From Bacteroidales bacterium (lineage in GTDB: Bacteria; Bacteroidota; Bacteroidia; Bacteroidales; JAAUTT01), in the NCBI GenBank assembly GCA_025350365.1, contig JANXXY010000155.1, forward strand, positions 1 to 13,279: a stretch of 13,279 nt of DNA. Direction: 5' to 3'. Shown one piece after another: positions 1 through 7,393 of this stretch. The translations under genes and the position numbers were made by a program. A model generated the notes under the pieces. The model ran no database searches, was not told the origin of the DNA, and was given only the letters and a program-made list of their open reading frames with translations. Each line of letters opens with the position of its first letter. Positions within the stretch are counted from its first letter, which is position 1.

Positions 1-129
1 AATTTATAAAGTGTAATACGTTGAAATACAAACAAATATTTCAATATATCTAAGTATTTCATTTTAAGAATATTGCTGAAAAATTTGCCGAATTGTTGAA
101 TATTAAAAAGGTTGTGAAAATGGAAAACG

Positions 130-528
130 ATGGCATATACAGCTGAATTGACAATTGAGGGGAAAACCTTTACCATAATCAAATGCGAATATAAATTTTC
201 CCAAAAAATTGATTTATTCGGCAAACCGGTTCCAAAAGTAACTAGTGATGCAATTAAACTGGAAATATATGGAACGGCTGATGAAACAAATATTGCCTGG
301 GCTACAAACTATAAAAAAAAATTAGGAGGTACAATTTCTTTTTATAAAAACGATCAATCAATTTTCAAGGAAATCAAATTTACGGATGGGTTTTGTATTA
401 AATACAAAGAAGAAATACAGCTTTTAAAAAATGGCAATTCAATAACTCCATATAAGCATTGCCTTGAAATTTCTGCCAAAGTAATAAGTATCGGCGAAAT
501 TAAGCATGACAACCATTGGCCTGAATAA
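130..528 (+). CDS. tssD: TssD (Hcp), T6SS needle tube protein
   Basis: TssD/Hcp forms the hexameric rings that stack into the inner tube expelled by the T6SS; in Bacteroidetes it is also a major secreted protein. The 132-residue length is typical. Visible family hallmarks are the early beta-strands ending in a 'C-x-Y-x-F-S-Q' stretch (about residues 19-25), a central GGTISFY strand (about 66-72), the 'IKF-x-D-G-F' strand followed by an acidic 'Y-K-E-E' and the C-terminal 'ISAKVISIG...NHWP' end, all as in Bacteroidetes TssD. The ATG at 130 was chosen because an upstream ATG at 120 opens only a very short frame. tssI/vgrG begins 21 bp downstream, consistent with co-transcription. The family call rests on recognised pattern and context, not on a search. 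Confidence 0.85.
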   Translation: MAYTAELTIEGKTFTIIKCEYKFSQKIDLFGKPVPKVTSDAIKLEIYGTADETNIAWATNYKKKLGGTISFYKNDQSIFKEIKFTDGFCIKYKEEIQLLKNGNSITPYKHCLEISAKVISIGEIKHDNHWPE

Positions 529-549
529 ATAAATGATCACAAACCGGAT

Positions 550-2319
550 ATGGCAAAACAAGTGGAAGTGGAAATTGAATTAGAAAACGGTAAAAAACTT
601 TTGCATTGTATAAGCCTTGTTATTAAGCAGGAATATAACAATCATCATACGTTTGAAGTCTTACTGCCCTTTGAAGTCCTCGAAGAAAGCAAGGAAACAT
701 TTTTCAACAAATCTTATGAAATCGTAATTGGTAAGATCATTAAAATTTCAATTCAATCGGATACTTCTGAAAATAAGAATTTTAAATTTAAAGGAATTGT
801 CACATCAATCGAATTAAAAAACAATGATACGTTCAATCCTTATTTTGTATTATTTGGCAACAGCGCTGATGTGATATTAAAAGATGGAATACAGCGAAGA
901 ACTTTTGTAAAACAAACCCTGAAACAGATTTATGATAAAATACTTGATACATATCCACAAAATCTATTGAAAAGGAATATTAAGTTGGATGATAATCCGT
1001 CAATAGATTATGAGGTTCAATACGATGAAAGTAATTACGATTTTTTAAAACGAATTTCACAGGAGCATGGAAAATGGTTTTATTATAACGGACTGGAACT
1101 GATTGTAGGATCCAATGAAGATAATACTATTGATTTTAAAATAGATGGTGTACAAAATTATAATATGTCTATTTCAATCAACCCGTCAAAGTTTGGCGTA
1201 TATAATTACAATTATGTAAATCATAAAGAAACGTCAGGAATTTCAAAGGATCAAAAGCTGACAGGATTAAATCAAATGGTAAATTTTGCCATTAAAACAT
1301 CGGAAAATACATTTTCGCAGGAAAATCAATTAATTACAGTTGATACAATAAAAGATAATTCCGAGCTTAATGATTATGTAAAGCTTACAAAATCAATGCA
1401 TGCCGGAAGTCATATTTATTTTAACGGATCAGGAGAAAACAACGAATTAGCCATTGGTAAAATTGCTTCTGTAAAAGGAATTATATTTAATGATGACGGC
1501 AGCAAATCCGAGGAAAATCTGGGAAAATACTGGATTACCGACATTGTACATGCAGTAGATGAAAATGGGTGTTATTCCAATAAATTTACTGCTATTCCGG
1601 AATCATTGTCGTTTCCTCCAGTTTATCACGAGTGTCAAAAACCAGTTGGCATGATTGAGATTGCTGAAGTGGTGGATAATAAAGATCCGGATAAGCTGGG
1701 AAGGGTTAAAATCAAATTTTATTGGCAAAGGAATGATGCAGAATCAGTTTGGGTACGTGTATCATCACTTTACTCAGGCACAGGAAAAGGTATACTATTT
1801 ACACCTGAGCCTGGCGCTCAGGTTATTATAGGCTATCAACACAACAACCCTTCGCAACCTATTTTATTGGGAAGCCTTTATCATAAAATAGATGGTGAGT
1901 CCTATAATTCGGATGATAATAAGCTGAAGCTGATTCAAACCAAAGGCGGCAATTATATTTTCTTTGATGATAACGACAAAGAACAACGCATTGTTATTTC
2001 CAACGAAAATAACAATAAAACATGCATAACCCTGAATTTTAAAGATAATGGAAACATTGAAATAAAAACAGAAGGCTCCCTGTCATTGGAAGGGAAAGAT
2101 ATTAGTATAAAGTCGGAAACATTAAAAATACAGATCGATCAAACAATTGAAATAGAAGCAAAACAGAGCGCTAAAATTAAAACTGCCCAGTTGAAATTAG
2201 AGGCAAATGCCTCTTTGGAAATGGCAACCCAAGGTTCGTTAAAAATGGAAGGAGCATTGGTAGATGTTGAAGGGCAAGCTATGATTACTATGAAAGCGGG
2301 ACTGATAAAACTTAATTGA
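550..2319 (+). CDS. tssI: TssI (VgrG), T6SS spike protein
   Basis: VgrG trimers cap the TssD tube and pierce the target cell. This 589-residue protein has the usual order. A gp27-like base covers about residues 1-360, with the signature 'YDESNYDFLKRI...GKWFYY' at 158-179. A gp5-like OB fold at about 365-445 carries GRVKIKF at 384-390, 'W-V-R-V' at 401-404 and the 'PEPGAQVIIGY...NPSQPILLGSLY' block. A repetitive C-terminal beta-helix needle runs from about 480 to 589, with alternating Ile/Leu and Lys/Glu. The protein ends with the needle at 'AGLIKLN', so no fused effector domain is present. No PAAR-type tip protein follows; instead a small TssD-like gene begins 60 bp downstream. It sits 21 bp after tssD. 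The VgrG identification is firm. Confidence 0.95.
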   Translation: MAKQVEVEIELENGKKLLHCISLVIKQEYNNHHTFEVLLPFEVLEESKETFFNKSYEIVIGKIIKISIQSDTSENKNFKFKGIVTSIELKNNDTFNPYFVLFGNSADVILKDGIQRRTFVKQTLKQIYDKILDTYPQNLLKRNIKLDDNPSIDYEVQYDESNYDFLKRISQEHGKWFYYNGLELIVGSNEDNTIDFKIDGVQNYNMSISINPSKFGVYNYNYVNHKETSGISKDQKLTGLNQMVNFAIKTSENTFSQENQLITVDTIKDNSELNDYVKLTKSMHAGSHIYFNGSGENNELAIGKIASVKGIIFNDDGSKSEENLGKYWITDIVHAVDENGCYSNKFTAIPESLSFPPVYHECQKPVGMIEIAEVVDNKDPDKLGRVKIKFYWQRNDAESVWVRVSSLYSGTGKGILFTPEPGAQVIIGYQHNNPSQPILLGSLYHKIDGESYNSDDNKLKLIQTKGGNYIFFDDNDKEQRIVISNENNNKTCITLNFKDNGNIEIKTEGSLSLEGKDISIKSETLKIQIDQTIEIEAKQSAKIKTAQLKLEANASLEMATQGSLKMEGALVDVEGQAMITMKAGLIKLN

Positions 2320-2379
2320 TATAATGTTCTTAATTGAAAAATAGTACTGTTCAAATAATAAACCTTAAAAATTAAAATT

Positions 2380-2763
2380 ATGGCAAATGTAAATCAGCTT
2401 TCACAATTATTTATTAATGATACCGACGTGGCTCTTGTCACCAATAGTGCTATTTCATTCAGCCAAGGTGCTAAAACAGTTGCAGCGCACATTACCTGTA
2501 CGCAAAATTTTACTGATGAGAGTCCGGTTTTCGATTTTTTTATACAAAATCAGGCAGCCACCATAAAACTAGTGATTCAAAATACACTCGATTCAGGAGG
2601 TCCTACAGAAAGGACTATCGTATTTGAGAATGCTATCTGTAAGGATTATATCGAAACGTTTGATATGCAACACCAAACTCAGGATGATGTAAATGATTTA
2701 TTGATTGTATTTACCATTCAGGCAGATACGGTTGCCATGGGAGGTACAAATTTTCCGGGATAA
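2380..2763 (+). CDS. Small TssD/Hcp-like protein (divergent)
   Basis: This 127-residue, beta-rich soluble protein has no signal peptide and follows vgrG. Aligned by eye against the TssD of this window, it shares an early 'I-x-F-S-Q' (residues 25-29, where TssD has 'Y-K-F-S-Q'), a 'T-I-K-L' strand against 'T-I-S-F', then 'T-I-V-F-E-N-A-I-C-x-x-Y-x-E' against 'E-I-K-F-T-D-G-F-C-x-x-Y-x-E'. Both end with 'I-x-A-x-x-x-x-x-G' followed by 'N-x-x-P'. Length and strand order match, so a divergent Hcp-like tube subunit or tube-borne cargo is the best inference. It could also be a spike-associated adaptor or effector; it has no PAAR motif. Its stop lies 3 bp from the convergent tssN stop. Confidence 0.55.
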   Translation: MANVNQLSQLFINDTDVALVTNSAISFSQGAKTVAAHITCTQNFTDESPVFDFFIQNQAATIKLVIQNTLDSGGPTERTIVFENAICKDYIETFDMQHQTQDDVNDLLIVFTIQADTVAMGGTNFPG

Positions 2764-2766
2764 TTC

Positions 2767-3555
2767 TTACTGATTTACCCTTTGGCAAATAATAATATCA
2801 TTGTTAATAATGATATTATTCTGAAAAGTTAAATCAGGATCAACATAATTTGAGCCTTTCCACCAAGAAGATTTTTTACGAAATATCCATGCGTATGGTA
2901 TTTGTTGTTCGTTTGTAACTTCAATAATATTTTGAGGATGGCTTTCATTATAGTCATTTATAAAAATATAAAAAAGTTCACTAAAAGGCATATTATACGG
3001 GGCTTTTGCTTTGAAATTTGTAAGAGTAGTTTCGTTGGCGCTTTTTAAAAACTCAAATTGAATGATTAATACTTTTGTAAGATCAAGCAGATCAAGATTG
3101 GGCATCGTATGATCCATTGGATAATGCCATTTTTTAAATATTTTGTCAGGTATGTTTAAATATAACTTCAGCGAATAGATAAATAAAAAAGGGAGAGGAA
3201 ATAATATTAAACCAAGGGTGTAAAAATAAAGCGAAGTATCAATAAAAATAAAAAAGTTTAATAAAAATAAAACTAAAATTCCCAGAATAGTGATTGCAAA
3301 AGTAAAAAGCAATTTTTTTCGAGAATTCAAATCGGTAAAGAATACCCTTATTAGGTATATATGAATAATACCTGCAATTAAAAATGATAAAAGGATGAAT
3401 AAAAATGAGATTTTTATTGATAATAAGTGTATTAAACCAATACAATTTATCACGCCAAATAGGGCTAAAGATACTACTGTATAATAAATGAAAACTTTTA
3501 AAGGCGATTTCTTAATGTCAGGGATAATCATGGAATAAAGATAATATTTAAGCAA
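2767..3555 (-). CDS. tssN: TssN, T6SS-iii inner-membrane protein
   Basis: TssN is one of the proteins (TssN-TssR) specific to Bacteroidetes T6SS, thought to help replace the TssJ/L/M membrane complex of Proteobacteria. The 262-residue product has four or five hydrophobic segments at about residues 18-40, 44-72, 84-107 and 110-133. A soluble C-terminal domain of about 130 residues follows, with aromatic motifs 'KKWHYP' (about 141-146) and 'AWIFRKKSSWW' and a final 'NNIIINNDIIICQR' strand. This layout and the C-terminal pattern fit TssN as I know the family. The start is the Met at 3555; a second Met eight residues later (codon 3530-3532) is an alternative. It is a lone - strand gene between two + strand groups, divergent from the gene at 3628. 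The C-terminal coding end contains a perfect 12-bp inverted repeat. Confidence 0.72.
   Translation of the reverse strand: MLKYYLYSMIIPDIKKSPLKVFIYYTVVSLALFGVINCIGLIHLLSIKISFLFILLSFLIAGIIHIYLIRVFFTDLNSRKKLLFTFAITILGILVLFLLNFFIFIDTSLYFYTLGLILFPLPFLFIYSLKLYLNIPDKIFKKWHYPMDHTMPNLDLLDLTKVLIIQFEFLKSANETTLTNFKAKAPYNMPFSELFYIFINDYNESHPQNIIEVTNEQQIPYAWIFRKKSSWWKGSNYVDPDLTFQNNIIINNDIIICQRVNQ
2791..2820. repeat. Perfect 12-bp inverted repeat, 6-bp loop
   Basis: The arms AATAATATCATT (2791-2802) and AATGATATTATT (2809-2820) are exact reverse complements around the loop GTTAAT. The repeat lies in the last codons of tssN and about 28 bp past the stop of the convergent gene. It could form an all-but-GC-free hairpin in either transcript. 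No T-tract follows on either strand, so it does not qualify as an intrinsic terminator. It may simply arise from Ile/Asn-rich codons (NNIIINND). Confidence 0.6.
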
Positions 3556-3627
3556 TATAAAAATTAATTCTAAGATAAAAAAACGGGTTCAGTGACAGTA
3601 AATAAAAAACGTTAAAACATAATCCAT

Positions 3628-4098
3628 ATGAGCGCATCAATAAAATCGAACGATTGGCAAACCGTAGCTGTGGCGACCGTAGGAGCTGCTGTAGGAGGGG
3701 GTGCATCTGTTACCATGTTTCAATTCAGGAGTAAAAAATCTGATTTTTTAGGGGAATACCTCTTTGTAGGTGGAGGGATAGGATTGGGAGGAAGTTTAAA
3801 TTCCGCAGTGGCTCCCAGTCCGTCCGATTTTGTTAATAGAGGCAGGGATTTGAACTATTGGTGCGATTTAAAAGTAACTAAACCTTTCTCTGGCGAAGAC
3901 CTAAGTAACAGTTCAGGAGACATAACCTCAGCGGGAGTTAGCGCTGCATACGGATATTCCGTTGTTTTTATCACTGCGGGAATTTTTGATAAACTATTTA
4001 GCCACCAATATATAGGTGGATGGGGTATTGGAGTTGGTGTTTCTGCGTCGACAATGAAGGGAATTTGGGTAAGGCTTTCAACAAAAAATTACTATTAA
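3628..4098 (+). CDS. Glycine-rich hypothetical protein, T6SS-linked
   Basis: I do not recognise this 156-residue protein. It has no signal peptide and three glycine-rich stretches: 'VGAAVGGG' (18-25), 'VGGGIGLGG' (47-55) and 'IGGWGIGVGV' (129-138). Between them is a more polar region with 'NYWCDLKV' (76-83) and a likely beta-strand 'GYSVVFITAG' (109-118). The alternating small/hydrophobic pattern suggests either glycine-zipper membrane-inserting helices or short beta-strands in a compact barrel. GC content is locally higher than in its neighbours (34 of 60 bases in 3661-3720, against 10 of 60 in 3241-3300 within tssN), which may indicate separate acquisition. It is 54 bp upstream of an outer-membrane protein gene and lies between T6SS genes. 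A T6SS effector or an accessory envelope protein are both possible; neither is shown. Confidence 0.6.
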   Translation: MSASIKSNDWQTVAVATVGAAVGGGASVTMFQFRSKKSDFLGEYLFVGGGIGLGGSLNSAVAPSPSDFVNRGRDLNYWCDLKVTKPFSGEDLSNSSGDITSAGVSAAYGYSVVFITAGIFDKLFSHQYIGGWGIGVGVSASTMKGIWVRLSTKNYY

Positions 4099-4152
4099 TT
4101 TTTTTTATGATATTAAATAATTTCTAAAATTTTAACTAAACCCCATTAAAAC

Positions 4153-5052
4153 ATGAAAAAGTATATCTTCTGGGTGCTCGTATACCTTCCGTTATCATCC
4201 GTTTATGCACAATCCGGCGATTCCAAATTGTTTTTCAAAGTATTTGGTAATTATGCAATACCTACTTCCGGTTCCTTTAGAAATTCTGATTATACAACTT
4301 CAATAAAAAACCATGATTATAGCTATTCGAGTATTAAAGATGGTTTAGGAATGGGATTGCGTGCAGGAGTGGGAATTGGAGTGGTACTAAATGATTTCAT
4401 TAATTTAGGATTAGATGGTGAAAAATATTTTGGAAATTCTATTAAATCCAACACATTGGTGTATGATGATAATAATAGTGGATTAATACGTATTACCAAT
4501 ACCAACGTTGACTATCAGGCAAATATATTAATGTTGAGTCCTAATATCACTTTCAAGGCTTTGTCACAAACGAATTTTTTTGTATATAACAGGCTGTCAA
4601 TTAAGGTAGGGATAAATACAAAAGTGACAGAAAAGCATAACATCGAATTGAATGAAAGGTTTGTGGAAGATTCTAATATAAATCCAAATATGACGGATCA
4701 TATCACAAACACCAAGCAGGAATTTGAATATCAAGGTGGGTTGCCATTTGGCTTTTCAACAGCTTTGGGTTTCCAGGTAAAGATGACGGATAAGGTAAGG
4801 TTCTTTGCCGAGCTTGAATTTACTCAACTAACCTATAATCCAAAAAAGAAAGTAATGACCCGTTGGGAAGATTATAAAGGTAAAGTTGTTGATATGACAA
4901 CTATTGACAAGATTATGATTGAGACAGAGTATGTGGATAGTTATACTGTTTTAGACGGAAAAACAAATACCAAAGCTCCTATGCAACAACCTGCTTTAAG
5001 AATGCCCTTTTCAAGCATTGGGCTTGGAGTGGGGTTTATATATAAGTTATAA
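4153..5052 (+). CDS. Outer-membrane beta-barrel protein
   Basis: The 299-residue precursor starts with a clear Sec signal peptide (MKKYIFWVLVYLPLSSVYA, cleaved before Gln20). The mature part is made of amphipathic strands alternating with polar loops, for example 'GMGLRAGVGIGVV', 'FGFSTALGFQVKM' and 'VRFFAELEFTQLTY', and it ends in 'GLGVGFIYKL', typical of a final barrel strand. Size and pattern fit an OmpA/OprF-like 8- to 10-stranded barrel. It lies 19 bp upstream of tssE on the same strand, so it is probably transcribed with the baseplate genes. Whether it serves the T6SS (for example as an outer-membrane anchor, since TssJ is missing in this T6SS subtype) is speculation. It has no recognisable peptidoglycan-binding OmpA C-terminal domain. 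Confidence 0.75.
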   Translation: MKKYIFWVLVYLPLSSVYAQSGDSKLFFKVFGNYAIPTSGSFRNSDYTTSIKNHDYSYSSIKDGLGMGLRAGVGIGVVLNDFINLGLDGEKYFGNSIKSNTLVYDDNNSGLIRITNTNVDYQANILMLSPNITFKALSQTNFFVYNRLSIKVGINTKVTEKHNIELNERFVEDSNINPNMTDHITNTKQEFEYQGGLPFGFSTALGFQVKMTDKVRFFAELEFTQLTYNPKKKVMTRWEDYKGKVVDMTTIDKIMIETEYVDSYTVLDGKTNTKAPMQQPALRMPFSSIGLGVGFIYKL

Positions 5053-5071
5053 AATATAACCATTTTTATAG

Positions 5072-5509
5072 ATGAACGATATAAGCAATACCTTCTATTC
5101 ACTGCCACTAAGATTGGATAAAATTATAAGTAAAAAATTCAATCCGTTATGCTCTTTGCAGGAGTCTATTGCCCAAAACATATATCTGCTCATTACCACT
5201 GACTTCAAAGAACTGAGGTTCGACCATTCTTATGGATGCAGTATTTGGGAACAGGACTTTGAAGTTTTGCCGAATATAAAATGGAAAGATATTTTATCTT
5301 CTTCATTGGAGAAAACAATTCAAACACATGAAGAAAGGCTTAAGAATATTAAGGTAAAAATTGAAATTGAGGAATATAAATTTATGAGTAAAGAAAACAT
5401 CCGGATAAAAAGAAAACTTATCATAAATATTGAAGGATTTACAGTAAAAACAAATGAAAAATTTGACTTTATAGAACAGATCTTTATTTCTCCCTTTTCA
5501 CTGGAATAA
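5072..5509 (+). CDS. tssE: TssE, gp25-like baseplate wedge protein
   Basis: TssE is the T4 gp25-like wedge subunit that nucleates sheath assembly on the T6SS baseplate. The 145-residue product has the GPW/gp25 signature 'SIAQNIYLLITTDFKELRFD' followed by 'YGCSIWEQDFE' (about residues 32-63). After it comes the family's helix and paired strands ('KTIQTHEERLKNIKVKI' and 'IRIKRKLIINIEG'). The usual length in the family is about 130-160 residues. It is the first of three consecutive + strand baseplate genes, tssE-tssF-tssG, and begins 19 bp after the outer-membrane protein gene. Family and context agree. Confidence 0.85.
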   Translation: MNDISNTFYSLPLRLDKIISKKFNPLCSLQESIAQNIYLLITTDFKELRFDHSYGCSIWEQDFEVLPNIKWKDILSSSLEKTIQTHEERLKNIKVKIEIEEYKFMSKENIRIKRKLIINIEGFTVKTNEKFDFIEQIFISPFSLE

Positions 5510-5541
5510 TTAATAATGCCCCATATTATAAAATAGAAATT

Positions 5542-7389
5542 TTGGAAAAAATATCTTTCGATAAAGAAAAGATTAAAAGCAGGATCCTTAAAAAAGCCGC
5601 CGATTTATGGGGATATAAGGAAGGAGAAATGGAATCTTTTGATCCATTGGTGAAACTTTTGATTGAGGCTTTCGCTGGCGAATTTGAAAAAATAGGTTAT
5701 GAAATAAATGAAACCCAACTCAGGATTATTGAAAGGCTTACAGGTTTAATCAACCCGGATATCGATATGGTTAAACCTTCGTACAGCATTGTTCAAGCGA
5801 GGGCGGTGGATGCCGGTACCACAGTGAATAAGGATACGCAGTTTTTATTAAAAAGAGGAGAGGACAGAGGCAAACCTCCCGAAAATTCCGAAAACGCGGA
5901 AGTTTTTCTTTCACCGATTGATCAATATAACGTTTATAATGGAATAATAAAATATTGTATTTCACAGGGTAACGCATTCATACTTGAAAATGGAACAAAA
6001 AAGTCTCCCTTTATTGAGAAAGATTCAAAAGTTTTTGAGGAATATAATTGTTTATGGTTGGGATTAGATTTAGAGGAAGATGCTCAATCAATGGAAGGTA
6101 TGTCTTTCTTCTTTGATTGGTACAATGAGCCACAAAAGGAATTATTTTGTAAATACCTGCCTTATACCGAATGGTTCTTTCATAATGATCAGAAATTATC
6201 AGTAAGGGTGGGGTTAAACTCCATACATACATTACAAAAAAATAACACACTGGAGGAATTATTTGATATTTCAAAAAAAACTGAGGGGCAAGTATCATCG
6301 TTATTAAATAAATACTTTATTACTATTATTGAACCTTTTGAAATAAATACATCCAAAGTTAAAATCATCTATCCTGAAATTTTCGAGAAAAAATTTTCTT
6401 CTCAGGAATTAAAATTATTTAAAAAAGAGTTGATATGGATAAAAATAAAATTTCCTGAATATTGCCCTTCTGAAATAGTGAACAATATATTTTGTGCCAT
6501 TAATTGCTTTCCGGTACTAAATAGAAAAATTCATAAAATCAATTATAAAGTACAACAAAGCTTAAATGTGATAGCTTTAGAATCCTCCGATTCTTTTTTA
6601 ACAGTAAAAGATGTTCGAGGCGATGATAACAAGGTTTATAAAGGAATACCGCTGGCCGGATTGAATGAAGTTGAAGTAGCTACCTATACCATTCGAACTG
6701 CAATTAATCGGTTGGACCAAAGACAGGCACACGAAATTCTTAATTATTTACTGGAGCTTTTGCAAGATGAAAGCCTTTCTTTTGCCGCTATTGGCGAAGA
6801 TTTTTTAACTTCTCAGATTATTGAACTAAACCAAAATATTGCAAGACTGGAGCAGCGATTAAAAAAACATTCTGACAACAAAACCTCCAATCCTTATTTG
6901 GTCTTAAATGCCATCTCCCCCGGAGAAACTGTTTTCATTGAATATTGGAGTACTCAAGGCGAAAGTGCCAACAATATTCCATTAGGCAGTAAAGCTAGTC
7001 TTTACTCCGGGTCGTACCTCGATAATAAATCGATATTCCTGATGATTTCAACCGCCGGAGGACGCGAAAAACCTAGGGGAGAACAAAAAATAAACCTTTT
7101 AAAGAAAAGTCTTTTATCCCGGGATCGTATCGTTACACCCGAAGATATTAAAATTGCTTGTTGGGAAGCACTAACTTATAAAGCCCGGGACATCCAGGTG
7201 AAAAAAATATACGAAATTGGTCAAACACCTTTCACCGGATTTATCAGAACAATATTAATCGAAATTATTCCGCTCGATACTAAATCTTTAAATGAAGAAG
7301 AATGGTTGGTAATATGTGCCGATTTAAAAAATTCATTAGAGTCAAAATCAACCGGTAACTGGCCTTTTAAAATAGTATTAAAAAAATAG
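5542..7389 (+). CDS. tssF: TssF, T6SS baseplate subunit, TTG start
   Basis: TssF pairs with TssG to form the baseplate wedge core. The 615 residues match the family's usual length of roughly 580-630. The N-terminus carries the pattern 'ILKKAADLWGYKEGEMESFDPLVKLLIEAFAGE' (split: ILKKAADLWGY at 15-25, SFDPLVKLLIEAFAGE at 32-47), which I associate with Bacteroidetes TssF. Near the C-terminus 'RIVTPEDIKIACWEALTYKA' (about 528-547) resembles the conserved element of phage baseplate wedge proteins. No ATG or GTG exists in frame between the upstream stop at 5464 and the first conserved residues, so the start is TTG at 5542 or possibly ATT at 5539. The ATG at 5629 follows an AGGAG sequence but would remove the conserved N-terminus. 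tssE ends 32 bp before; tssG begins 4 bp after. Confidence 0.82.
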   Translation: MEKISFDKEKIKSRILKKAADLWGYKEGEMESFDPLVKLLIEAFAGEFEKIGYEINETQLRIIERLTGLINPDIDMVKPSYSIVQARAVDAGTTVNKDTQFLLKRGEDRGKPPENSENAEVFLSPIDQYNVYNGIIKYCISQGNAFILENGTKKSPFIEKDSKVFEEYNCLWLGLDLEEDAQSMEGMSFFFDWYNEPQKELFCKYLPYTEWFFHNDQKLSVRVGLNSIHTLQKNNTLEELFDISKKTEGQVSSLLNKYFITIIEPFEINTSKVKIIYPEIFEKKFSSQELKLFKKELIWIKIKFPEYCPSEIVNNIFCAINCFPVLNRKIHKINYKVQQSLNVIALESSDSFLTVKDVRGDDNKVYKGIPLAGLNEVEVATYTIRTAINRLDQRQAHEILNYLLELLQDESLSFAAIGEDFLTSQIIELNQNIARLEQRLKKHSDNKTSNPYLVLNAISPGETVFIEYWSTQGESANNIPLGSKASLYSGSYLDNKSIFLMISTAGGREKPRGEQKINLLKKSLLSRDRIVTPEDIKIACWEALTYKARDIQVKKIYEIGQTPFTGFIRTILIEIIPLDTKSLNEEEWLVICADLKNSLESKSTGNWPFKIVLKK

Positions 7390-7393
7390 AAAA

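Noticed and set aside
1..129. Possible gene end or promoter before tssD
   Set aside because: No coding frame of note and no good TTG-N(19-21)-TAnnTTTG match was found; the ATG at 120 opens only eight codons.
2139..2354. - strand open frame opposite the VgrG needle coding region
   Set aside because: It is antisense to a clear VgrG beta-helix and has no recognisable features; a shadow frame.
2791..2820. Intrinsic terminator at the tssN inverted repeat
   Set aside because: The stem is almost all A/T and no T-run follows on either strand.
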